Source of the DNA: Beroe ovata
Lineage: Eukaryota; Ctenophora; Nuda; Beroida; Beroidae
Assembly: GCA_946803715.1 (NCBI GenBank)
Contig: CAMPET010000314.1
Coordinates: 6,888 to 70,887 of the forward strand
Direction of reading: 5' to 3'
DNA: 64,000 bases
Shown: positions 44,101 to 54,516 of the stretch, one piece after another
Numbering within the stretch: position 1 is the first letter of the stretch
Layout of the letters: every line of letters begins with the position of its first letter
Notes under the pieces: model-generated
Told to the model about the DNA's origin: nothing
What the model saw: the letters and a program-made list of their open reading frames with translations, nothing else
Database searches by the model: none
Translations under genes and position numbers: made by a program

Positions 44101-46534
44101 CGGCAAAGTGTCACGGTATATCAGATTTAATCGATATATGCGCGCATATATAATTCGCAAGCCCGCCAGCGCGCATGTGATCGCAAAAACTTCTTCGCGC
44201 GCTACGCAAAGTGACCGAAAATACCGATTTGTGACACAAAAATGTGCCAAAGTTGTACAAAAGTTGTACGAAATGCCGTTGTTTGGTGTTCAGTGTATTA
44301 ACCTACCTATCAGAAAGTGCAACTTTCTTAAACATCAAATCTCCGAAATTGATGTAAAATCCGCCGTGTTGCGTATCTAGTTCATCTGGTATAACTTCAT
44401 CAAACTGAAAACAAATGCCAACTAAATAAAAAATCATTCATTACTAATTAACCTCTAACTTGGGCTTTAAATGGATAGTTGAATGAAAAACGGTTTTAAT
44501 CTCTTCGCTATTCAAGGCTCAGTATTGTAAGTGAAGATAATTTCAAACCAGCCCACTCACCGCTTCACTATCGTCAACAAAGGGGTCAGATGTATCGTAG
44601 CCATGGTCTATTTGTATATCTGTCATCCTCCTGACACCTGTTTTGCCACCTTTGACACCACCCTGTACATTAGCTGAATCACGTCTTGAATATCGTGGAT
44701 TGCATAGAGTGTTCATAATTCATTGCCGTCATTAGTAGCTTACAGATCGACAAAAATAGAACAATGTACAATACACGAATGTACAATACACGGCATTGTG
44801 AAATGTATTGATCGTTTATGCCAAGCCTATCACCAGTTTTGCGTTTGCAAATGAAGGTCAGATATGACCCCTTATCGTCCCGAAGCTGCCTTCAGGCAAA
44901 CTTTGGACTTAGGCCAATAATCGGAGTTATCTCCCAAACTCAACTGAGTTTAATATAATTGCATTATTTGCAGACTTAAACTCACGTATTTCTTTTCAAA
45001 GTACTCTGACATCCTTGCTACATCATCATCTTGCTCATCCTTCGATTCATCCGAGTCCTGACAGTGATAACAGGTGTCAATGATTGTCAATTAGTGGTGT
45101 GTTTACTGTTCAACTATGTTGTATGTGCTTGTGCGTAAATTGGCAAATGATACACGGTTGAATCGGGTCACATGCGCCGATGAATGACATGAGCACTACA
45201 CAGTACACATTACACAATGTGTTGTACACATGTACTACGACACATTTTGTGATTGATTCTGACTTTGGTCAGTGTCCAGTGTACACTGTACAGTGTACTA
45301 AGTGAAAAATGATCCTTTGTTATTATTACTTCGGATTGTATATTGAACATATTGTGTATAACAGACAACAGTGCACGTACACTATACAATCCGAAGAAAC
45401 AATAACAAATGATCCATTTTTCAATCAAAAAGCGTACACTGTGAACTAAAAAAAATAATTCAGGGATGCATACACTTGACCATAAGAAATGCATAGATCA
45501 TGTAGCCATTGAGCTACGGTATGTAGTAGGTACCAATGTATACACTGTTCAATGAACAGTTATGATTTACTTGGTTTAAATTCAGTTTAGATTTCCTTGA
45601 TTAGATGTACCAAGTACATTGTACACTGTACAATGTACAGTGTAGAGGTAACCATGATGTTGGCTAAGTGTATTCCAAAGTTATATCCTGAATTCTGCAT
45701 CTATGCAAATCGTGTTAAATAGGGTATACAGACCCTGCATATTTAGCTTCCAATGACTTACAATGTATGAATGCTGTACATTCCTCATTGCTCAATCAAT
45801 GATTATCAATACATTGTGCCATGTACCTATGATTACATTGATTTCTCCTGTACAGTGTACAATCTATATACACCGCTGCATGAGCATTGTACTTGAAATA
45901 TGTATTATCCACATTGTACATTGTACAACGTAGGCAGATATCCATATATGCTACTCAATCCAATTATACTTTGTAAGAAAGAATGCACAACATATTGAGA
46001 TCAAGTAAGGTCAAAGCTCACCATTTCCCCCATGAGATCACTGAAGAATATTTCTGGATATTCATCCTTGTCTCGGTCACATGTCAAGTCAACTTCAAAT
46101 CTGTAAGTTTCATTGCTTGGTTCTCCTGAACCACTCTTTTTTCTCTTGGGAGACTTCTTTTCTTCAGGATTATCTGAATGATATTGTTGATCTGAACATG
46201 GGTGTATAATTAATCATTCCTTCACCAACTAAATATCATCTCTTGTACATAAAAATTCTAGACAGCACAGGATCTGCTTGCCGAATACCAAGAATTGCTT
46301 TTCAAACACAATTTCTAGACAATCTTATTTAGTACTAACCCTTTTTAGGTTCACTGGGTGAAGGTAGGGCTTTTGTCCTGATCAATTTACTTTCCTCAGC
46401 TGTGAACAGAGACCTGACACAGATCTTGTAAATAATGAGTGACCTTGAAAAACATTGATAAAAAAGGAAAATGAATGTGTATTATCTGACCTTATTCGTT
46501 TCTTTGCTTTTGGATTTTTGGGGGCATCAACCAT
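40138..46534 (-). CDS. UBN1: ubinuclein (HIRA histone-chaperone complex subunit) with polyQ tract
   Basis: Ubinuclein/Hpc2 binds H3.3-H4 and HIRA for replication-independent nucleosome assembly. The fifteen exons are 46491-46534, 46340-46413, 46022-46191, 44986-45057, 44561-44662, 44307-44404, 43972-44017, 43776-43882, 43351-43689, 43100-43235, 42869-43024, 42630-42770, 42377-42484, 41545-42299 and 40138-41434, totalling 3645 bases (1214 residues), all in phase. The Hpc2-related domain is at about 121-187: MTDIQIDHGYDTSDPFVDDS, then EVIPDELDTQHGGFYINFGD. The ubinuclein middle domain is at about 480-610: FKWNDATRAAFTNLCQVKL and YLKTIIGAVWPPGWMPLTSL. Between them is a Lys-rich segment. The C-terminal third is disordered, with Ser/Pro/Lys repeats (SKPSQ units) and a very long Gln-rich tract (about 810-900). 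The UBN1/UBN2 split is vertebrate, so the symbol here stands for the pre-duplication gene. Confidence 0.95.
41075..41342. repeat. CAA/CAG triplet repeat coding polyglutamine
   Basis: On the plus strand it reads (gttgtt/gctgtt)n. In the ubinuclein frame it encodes Gln runs broken by Lys, Leu and a LIQLHQEKVKN helix-like stretch. Plus-strand frames here give long Leu- or Val-runs and are not genes. Confidence 0.93.
45180..45920. repeat. intron rich in TGTACA/GTACAC palindromes
   Basis: In ubinuclein intron 3. Words such as tgtacactgtacagtgtac, tacattgtacactgtacaat and acattgtacattgtac recur about a dozen times. Near 45614-45644 two overlapping hairpins can form (tacattgta/tacaatgta or cactgtac/gtacagtg). 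Same word family as 11575-11690. Confidence 0.7.
45303..45423. repeat. 40-bp imperfect foldback in a ubinuclein intron
   Basis: The arm 45303-45342 (tgaaaaatgatcctttgtta, then ttcggattgtata) pairs with 45383-45423 (tatacaatccgaag, then aacaaatgatccatttttca) with about four mismatches or bulges and a 40-base spacer. It could be a small MITE remnant or a hairpin RNA precursor; there is no direct evidence for either. Confidence 0.65.
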
Positions 46535-47456
46535 GAGCTAATCCAGCCTGTGAACACAAATACATAGGGATTTATTTTTAAGCCATGGATTCATTTCACA
46601 TGAGATATTCAATCTGTACTCTTATTTATAGAGGCGTATGGGTGTACTGCAGACATGAAAAATTACTGGATTTCTATTTTCAAATACAAGATAGGGAAGA
46701 ATCTTAACTGTGAATGATGAGTGGTTACCTAACAGATGTAAGGCCCCCTCTTGCCAACTATGATGTTGATCTTAATGTGATAAAATGGAATTGCATTGTT
46801 TGTGAGGGGTCCCTAGACCCAAATCTTAATTATTGAAAATTACATTTCAGTGAAAACTCATCAAAGGTATTCAACAGTTTCCTTTTCTTAATTCTTTATC
46901 CGAAAGTATCAAATCCACTAAATTTCATTTGATTGCACATAGTGGCATAGTGCGCGGCACGTCACTCTACTCTGCACTGCGCACAATGCACAAAATTTGT
47001 GAAACGGCTGAAATTTCGTTTTTGAAGGCCTCCAATAAAAGTGCGAGAAACAGTGGACAGATAACAGCCAGCAATTAAATGTTCAACTGATGTTCACGAC
47101 GCGCGCAGCAAATTAATGTCAATTGTCAGCATATGGTGTGCGCGCCGCGGGTATTCAGGGGAACGCGCGCACGCGACGTCATCTTGGACTTCAAGTTCAT
47201 TTGGAATGCCTATATGCATCCATGAGTCATCATCAGTTGTCTCAAATTTTCGAATAAATATTAAATATCGTAACTCATGATCAAAAATAACAGAAATATG
47301 AATAGTGAATACCCATCTGAGTAATAGTCATATTCATCAGGTTCTTGTCGGTGTCCAATACTCATGACATGGACTGTTGCAGTACAGAATACAGCTTGAG
47401 TTCCGTAGGTACCTAAACTCAAATCAACTTCTTCAAAAATACTCTCATGGTTACCG
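46535..47456. other. intergenic region with CpG-rich promoter-like patch
   Basis: Upstream of ubinuclein and downstream of the membrane-protein gene, both minus strand. Bases 46940-47180 are GCGC-rich (candidate ubinuclein promoter). A minus-strand frame at 47261-47491 overlaps the last exon of the membrane-protein gene in another frame and is rejected as a gene. Confidence 0.5.
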
Positions 47457-50400
47457 TCAATCAGAGTTTTGTTTTCCGGCAAGCGTTGCACAAGGTGATG
47501 CTTGTGATGGAGGATCTGGATCTACAACGCCACTCCTCTGAGTCCAGCGTATCAAGAACTGGAAAATCTGAGACAAACGATTGGGCAAATCCTCAAAATA
47601 AGACTGATATTCTCAAATATCGATGCAGGAAGGGTGTTACATAATGCAGCGAGAGATGGGATCCCGAAGATCACGGTTCTTACCGAAGGCGCATCCACCA
47701 GGAGTCTCACTTGACTTGTGTCTCCTTCTCTTTTCATCGTCACACTGACAATCACACTCCCTATGGAATATAATGTGGAATTTGAAGTATCTGCGCCTAT
47801 ATCAATGATGAGGTGCAGATGCTGACATCGAATTTCGAGCTGCATAAAACTACCTGAGATGGTCCCCTCTATCCACGACAATCTTGGGAATCATGATGTA
47901 CTCTTCTCCGGAGGAGTCAGAATGGGGGCAGTGATGGTGCTCGCCTTTCATCTTGTGGAGCAGACTGAAACACAAGCGAAAAGTTGAGTAGATTAAGGAG
48001 CGGGAAGGGGCAGAAATTCAATTTAATGAGATCATGACCAAGTTCTGAATAGGGAAGAAACTCAGAAAAGTATGGGATTGACGATTGTGTATGCTTGTGT
48101 GTGGGTGTGTGTGACATTAATCTTGCAGTGAAGGATATAAATAGAATTACTTCGGGGTAGAAGTTGGCAGAATATTTGGGATGACGTCGAAAATATGAAA
48201 CGCAAAGTGCAATTATTTTGATCCCATTTCATCGGGAAAATCTAATTACCTCTCCAGACTCTCGGAAGAACCAGTCATTCGAGCCAGATAGAGCTTACAC
48301 TCCTCAGCAGACAGAAACGAAACTTTCTGAGGTTTAAGTGGTTTCAGTATAGATTGGTGTCAGCATATAGTGGTGTCAAGGTCAGTACATAGCGGTGTAA
48401 AAACGAAGTGGTGTCAAAGTGAAGTGCTGTCAAGATAAAATGGTGTCAATGAGAAGTGTCAGAACAAAAATTTGTGTCAAGTAGAAGTGGTGTCAAATGT
48501 TAATACAAAGTGGTGTGTTAGGACAAAGTAACTCCAATTTTAGCAAACAGTTTCAATGCGAAAGAATCAATGAGATAATTAATAATTAATCAACCATTGT
48601 TGATCAAGCTACCTCTTCTATGGGCTTCTTGTTGAAATAGAGGATCACATCAGGATTGTCTAGTGGCCTGGCTCGGTCAAAAACGATCGTCGTCTTCTCC
48701 ACCTTCGTCATCTTCTCACTTTGAGGTTAGGTTCTTTGTATGTACAATGTACATGAAAGTTAAATGATATCAGAACTTTCCCACGTTCCTTTCCCTGCAA
48801 TTGTAATTAGCTCACTCACAGAGAGGTTTGAGTGGGAGTTAATCGACCTTCTTCGCCCTGGACTCCCACACTTAGACTGGACATCGCTGTAGCCTTTTCC
48901 TGGACACAGTGCGAAATACGAATCACATTCCGGGGGTGTTCTTGACAAATACTGAGTTATGATTTATCGAGCCAACAATTTTCAATTAAGAAAACTTCGA
49001 TTTTACCTTTTCAGGTTTGTTTTGTGAGTTCGGGATTCTGTCTGTCGTCTGTTCAGGAGAGCAATCACTCAACTCTTGAGATAGAATAAGTAGAGCATCA
49101 AAGCACGTCTAAGAAGATTTGGTTACACTCTCTTTAACTGCATAAAAGTAAAATCAGAGACAAAATGATATTCGGAAAATCGAGAATACAAAGTCTTTAT
49201 TATCATCTCTTTTGTTTATGCCCACTGACGAGTTACTTAACAACTCGATCTATTCTCAGAAAATGGCTCCTAAACACTCACCAAAATCGACATCGCGCCG
49301 ACAAGATCAAGTAAATCAAGCTGTGCAGAGAAAAGCATGAAATGAAGAAAAAGTTTCGTTCCTAACACCAATAGCTGGATGAGATGATACATCTGAAAAT
49401 TACGATTTATAGTGGAAAATTCGGGAAAAAATTCTCTGCAACTGTCAAATCACCGAAAATAGGGAACATCTATAGCATGCAGTTACTAACTCGAAATTCG
49501 ATAATCTCACAAACTCACGCTGAACTCGACAGTAAAGCTTCCAATTTGTCCGAGTGTTAGAAGAACCAGTGTCCCTATCCGAGGTCCAACAAGGAGCAAC
49601 ATCAGATCATTGTCATCCATCGGGTTGTAGTTTCTTGATGAAGGAGTAAGGGAATATAAGTGGGTAAGTTTAAATAGAGGAAGAATGGAGGTGTACAAGA
49701 AGAACATGGCTGTTTGAGTCTGGCAGTCAAAAATAAGTGAAGTTAGGTGAAGGATTTTGTGAAAAAACGAGTGAAATTCCGTGGAACTTACTTCTCAGTA
49801 GAGCACACTAAGAAGTAGAGAGGAAGTGCAATTCCCGCCGTGGCAGACAATACACAACTTGAGATCGGTCTGTCGTTCCAATACTGTGACGATATGGGGA
49901 TGAAAACGAAAAAAGATCCAGGGTAACAGTACAGAATATCAGAAAGAATTGTTGGGTATTCGCGACTTGCTGAGTATTCTCGACTGGGAATGTATGCTTG
50001 CGATGGAATTTGCTGACACCAATTCGTCATAACAGGGCTGTGTGACGAATGGGTACTCATTCGTCACACTTTGCTGACACCACTGCATAACTATGGCGTA
50101 GGAATGTATGCTTGCGATGGAATTTGCTGACACCAGTTCGCCATAACAGGGCTGTGTGACGAATGGGTACTCATTCGTCACAACTTGCTGACACCACTGC
50201 ATAACTATNAGGGCTGTGTGACGAATGGGTACTCATTCGTCATTACTTGCTGACACCACTGCATAACTATGACGTAGGAATGCATGCTTGCGATAGGATT
50301 TGAATATTTTTATCAGAGATCCAAGTTTTCCGAGGAGGGCCGCGGCCCCCTGGCTTCCCCTGTCTACGTGCCAGATGATGGATGGTGCAATCGACAAAAT

Positions 50401-53400
50401 CTCAGATTTTTTCCATAACCTTTACCTGATTTCCATAACCAATACCTGTACAGATGTAGAGAAGTGGATGAGAGAAGAGAAAGTTGATGTGATCCTCACG
50501 CACAGAAGAGTGGAAATGACCCTAGTTTCAGATAGAGGTTCATCTATAGGAAGGAGGGAGTTTTGTGATGAAATAATTCTCCCCATACACCCGTTTAATC
50601 GTACAATATCTCAAAATCACATTCTTCCTTCTTACCCAGCAAGCAGAGGGTCAAGACTAAGATCACATCTGCGACAACCCCTCTACAACTCACTCCCCCT
50701 CTCTCACCGCTATCCTCAACTGTAGTTTTAGTGAGACGTAGGGTCACAACATACAGGACGCATAGTATAGATACGCCCGCACAACCCAGGGCTGGTAGAG
50801 AAATGACAGATAGCTCCCTGTCCTGTTGGAATATGATGTAATTATTTGAGAGAAATGAAAATTCGGTTGAGACAAGAAGTCTATTGAGGTCACACTATTC
50901 GCTGTTATACCTCAAAGAAAATACGATTTTACATTATTGACCTGCATCGCTATTACGTATTCTCTGAGTGATTGAAACTGGTTAGCAAGGTGTTGAGCAA
51001 TTGACGTTATCCTCGAGTGGTCTTCCCGTTGATAAAACTCGGTCACAGCTTTCTTTACATCACAATCTGAGCCGAATTAAATGGAAGCGATGGTTATCGG
51101 TCAAATGATACCTACTGAGACAAAGCAATATATCAAGAAGGAAGGGGTATTTGAGTCGGTACACTCACCTATATGATCAAAAACAACAGTTCGACTCCAT
51201 GGGTGATCTCCCGTTTTATGGTAAGTCTTACGTCCAGTGTCATCTGGGGCATCATGAACAACAACCTCCGCAACACTGTCCGGTTTTTGTTCAGGAGTTG
51301 TGGAAACCGGGTCAGGTAAGGTGTCACGTTCTCCAGAAATACCTACGGATGAAATCTCTTCCTTCTCTTTCTCATAGAAGTCTTCAATGATGTTCTCATC
51401 ATACAGCTCATCGGAAGATTCATCAACTTGTTCTTCAACTTCACCAGCCAGCTCTTCTGAGGATTCTTCTTCGGCAATCATGTCATCAGATTCAATTTCA
51501 TCCAGTTTCTCAGCTTCCTCTTCGATTGTGTTATCGACTTCCAGCTCTGTGGCTAGATCAGTTGTCTTGTCTTCGGCATAATCTTGCATAGTATCATCAG
51601 CTTCAACTTTGTTTCCGACATCAGCGGTTTCAACTTCAATTTCAGAAATATCCTCAGAATCGGTTATCGATTCCTCACCCTCGAGTGAGACCACTTCAGC
51701 ATCCAATTCTTCTCTTTCAGTTCCCACTTCTGCCACGTCCAATTCATCGACATCACTTTCCACTTCAGACTCTTCTTCACCACTTTCCTCTTCATTAAGC
51801 TCACGGGGATCGGTCTCATTATCTTCACTCACTCCATCAGTATCTTCCACTTGATCATCGAGCTGATGATCACTCCCTTCCTCAGTGAGAATCTGACCAC
51901 AATCTTCGGGCAATTGTCCTGGATGTTCGCCATCCCTTACCATGTCTTCGTGTGTATGAACAGCAACTTCAACAACTTCCTCATTCTCCTCAAACTCATT
52001 CAACTCATCAGAACTTTCTTCAGGAGTGTCCTCCTCAAGCATCATCTCACTTTCTTCATCTCCACCAGCAACAATCCCAGTTTTCTCATTAAGCTCCCCA
52101 GATTCACCGCCATCTCTCTCACTATCTCTCTCAGAATCTTGATCCAATTCATCTTCACTGTACTCCTCAACTTCATCCATTTCTTCTTCAGCATCTTCAA
52201 CTCTCATACTCTCCTCTTCTTTACCACCGCCCTCATTTTCTTCCTCCCTCTCATATTCTTCATCCTCGTCTCTGCCTTCCTTGTCGTGATCGTCCTCTTC
52301 CTCCTCTTCTTCCAAGTCAGGTTCATGGTCCGGATTCCTTGTTACAGATTCCGCTTCCTCATTGTCTATTTTGCTAATAAATCCTGCTTCCATTTCATCT
52401 GAGTCGATTATTTCATTTTTCTCGTCGCGAGAACTATCCTCTTTCTCGTCTTCAATTATTTCATCGCCCACGTCTGCTTCAGATGTATGCGTGATTTCCC
52501 AATCGAAACCATCACCATCCTCATCAGCCTCTAACTCATCAGTTTCAGTTTCTCCGGTTTCAGCTGTTTCACTCTCACCATCCGTTCCAGGCTCGTGCAT
52601 ATCAGTTTCGGTAACCTCATCTCCGGCAACGACAACCGATTTGTCGAACTCTTTTCCAAGACTAAATTCCTTTTCCTCGTGGTCCCTTCCTCCATCTATG
52701 TCATTAATCGACTCCCCTGCTTCAGAATCATTCAACTCATCCGGCTCATCAACTTCCTCAGCATGTGGATCAATCTCGACCATTTCAAGATAAGTTTCAT
52801 TCACCATCAATAATGGATCATGTTCAATAATTTTGTCGAGATCAAGAGCCGGATCTTCCTCATCCATTGGCTCAGGCTCTTCAACAGTTTTTCGTTGACA
52901 CCTATCGAGAGGATTATAAGCGATTATAATTGAACGCGTTTCAATCTCCCTTGCCAAAAGATCATGTTAGATGACAGATAAGAGGTAAAATTTGGGAAAT
53001 CGATGAATTTCAAGACCAACAGACCACTTACGTTTCTACGAAGCACGATCGGATCGAATCTCGTCCATATTTGACATCACCGCCGTATCCGTTACATACA
53101 TCTGATTCCACGATTTCATCTGGACAGGGGATACAAGCTCTAGTGCCAGGATCGGGTTGGAAAGTAGAGGAGGGACACGGAACACAGATGTTGTTACCGC
53201 CTTTCAGTGTCTGAAAATGGTTGATAGTTGACACCACGTCAAATTATGTCATCCGTATTTGAAACCACTTTACTTGACACCATTCTACCTTTGCTACTGA
53301 CACCACTCAATTTCAACACTATCACACTATTGTCTCCACATTAACCCTTGACACCATTACATTCTTGACACCACATCAACCCTTGACTCCAATCTCTTGA

Positions 53401-54516
53401 CTTTGTACCTGATAGCTTGCAGCTGGACACGGTGAGCAATGTCTATCTCCGGGTTTCTTGCTAGTTCCTGGTTTGCACCTCCTGCACCTATGAGGTGTTC
53501 GTCCTAAAGAGGGGTGTCAGCAGGCGATGCTGGGTGATAAAGTGGTGTCAACCGAGGAATGGAATAACACTATAATCGATGTATACCCGTGATGAGTCTG
53601 TACAGCACATTCCACTGAAGAGATCCCGTCAGCAGGCTTAATTCGTGGTCTGTGATGTTCACAAATATCAGGTCATAGTTAAGTTGTCAGTGACAACTTG
53701 TCACAATATGGTGTCACAATGTTGCCATGGTAACATATCATCCGCTCACCTTGAGTACATCCACCAAGTGAGTTCGGTAGCCAGTGACGGAAGTGTGCGG
53801 TGAAATGGGTGTCATCCTTTGCACCATCTCCAGTGCTGATCAGTGCTGCACCTGATCAATGAGCGGTGTCAAAATGAGGTGTCGGTGTTGCATGAGCGGT
53901 GTCAGTTACACCACCGGTGCAAGTCTAGCTATAGAGATTGCCTAGCTATGTAGAGATTGCCTCACTGAGGAGGAGTCACGTATATACGTGACAAAAATGG
54001 CAACGTTCGCGGCGTGACGCAATAAGGGAGTGGGGATGTGGCAACAATTCTCGCGCGTCATCAAACGAACTCACTAAAGAACAGGAGCGTGGTCAAAGAA
54101 GTGGTAGTAGCACCCATGTCGTCAAAGAACGAAGCTTCGTCGCTTTTACCTCTCACATTAATGCGTTAAAACGAGCGAACTCTTTGCCGATAATTGGTCA
54201 GTGGGAAGATTGAAAGAAGCAAACTACCTTCGTGGTTGAGCTTACAGATGAAAAGCTGAATGTCAATTCTATGGGAAAATCAATAGGGGGAATTCAGTTC
54301 CATATTAGGAATAATTACACAGCCCTCCGGCAAGGAGTTAAGGGTCAAGGGAAGGACATACATCTCACTGCTATTGCATTGCACGTTGACATTGCATTGG
54401 TTAAGCGCAGCAACTGTATGTACTTGGCCTACAAGAGCAAAGCTGTGGGTGGAGATGAGAGATCCGACTACTACTATTACTAGGGCAATTACAGTGCACA
54501 CTCGCATATAATACAC
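47457..54516 (-). CDS. multi-pass membrane protein with Cys-rich ectodomain and giant Glu/Asp-rich segment, family unknown
   Basis: The exons are 54321-54516, 53750-53851, 53587-53649, 53409-53503, 53032-53210, 51169-52901, 50942-51066, 50708-50822, 50426-50445, 49792-49883, 49519-49633, 49282-49392, 49007-49108, 48820-48951, 48613-48714, 48250-48326, 47854-47964, 47684-47760 and 47457-47515. They sum to 3606 bases (1201 residues), every junction in phase. The order is as follows: a signal peptide (VCTVIALVIVVVGSLISTHS); a TNFR/GCC2-like Cys-rich region (RCRRCKPGT, HCSPCPAASY, ICVPCPSSTFQPDPG, ACIPCPDE); about 578 residues from one exon dominated by Glu and Asp (EEEEEEDDHDKEGRDEDEE); about 40 ordinary residues; four hydrophobic segments (SVISLPALGCAGVSILCVLY, SSCVLSATAGIALPLYFLV, RIGTLVLLTLGQIGSFTV, YHLIQLLVLGTKLFLHFMLF); and a cytoplasmic-looking tail. 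I do not recognise the family. Weakest joins: the acceptor at 52902 (an alternative at 52950 is in phase), the acceptor at 48715 (weak), and the 20-base microexon. If the 48715 join is wrong, the protein stops shortly after NLSVSELITIAG and 47457-48711 is a second gene starting MTKVEKTTIVF. Confidence 0.6.
48345..48530. repeat. degenerate ggtgtca minisatellite
   Basis: About ten copies of (agtggtgtcaaa) spaced 12-25 bases in an intron of the membrane-protein gene. The same heptamer, in either orientation (ggtgtca/tgacacc), is clustered at 49990-50265, 53220-53400, 53500-53910 and 61290-61500. Confidence 0.75.
49985..50290. repeat. three tandem copies of a roughly 110-base unit, one join at an N (50210)
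   Basis: Units starting aatgtatgcttgcgatggaa and containing agggctgtgtgacgaatggg and gctgacaccactgcataact occur at about 49988-50098, 50100-50209 and (partial) 50211-50290. At least two copies (before the N) are truly contiguous. The N marks an unresolved copy number. It lies in the intron between the microexon and the next exon of the membrane-protein gene. Confidence 0.85.
50426..50445 (-). CDS. 20-base microexon of the membrane-protein gene
   Basis: Flanked by tctgtacag and gtaaagg on the minus strand. It adds IGYGNQ plus part of a Gly codon and corrects the frame: the preceding exon ends in phase 1 and the following exon is open (YWNDRPISSCVLSAT, a membrane segment) only in phase 0. Without it the next exon hits a stop. 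It is inferred from phase only and not proven. Confidence 0.5.
53220..53400. repeat. tgacacca-rich intron stretch
   Basis: Six or more ttgacacca/ctgacacca words separated by 15-40 bases in the intron between the exons at 53032 and 53409, a looser version of the arrays at 48345 and 61290. More copies run through 53500-53910. Confidence 0.65.
53721..53734. promoter_or_regulatory. RFX X-box-like palindrome
   Basis: gttgccatggtaac fits the RFX-factor X-box consensus (GTNRCC, short spacer, RGYAAC). It lies in intron 2 of the membrane-protein gene, about 0.8 kb inside the gene. Related words (gtcatggtaac, gttatggtaac, tgtccatggcaac) recur at 57860-58130, 23025-23035 and 2940, so this may be a common low-complexity motif and not a bound site. 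Confidence 0.3.

Noticed and set aside
47261-47491. Minus-strand frame with ILHHKHHL and a hydrophobic end, first taken as the last exon
   Set aside because: Phases of the two preceding exons require another frame, which stops at 47457; using this frame would break the reading frame by one base.
49985-50290. CRISPR-like array
   Set aside because: Units are about 110-base full repeats without unique spacers, in an animal intron; this is a minisatellite.
51387-52793. Long Ser-rich plus-strand frames
   Set aside because: They are the antisense of the Glu/Asp-rich exon (GAA/GAT read backwards gives TTC/ATC and Ser codons).
47457-54516. Identification of the Cys-rich membrane protein as meckelin (TMEM67) or ELAPOR
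   Set aside because: Its motifs and membrane segments do not match what I remember of either; only the general Cys-rich head is shared.
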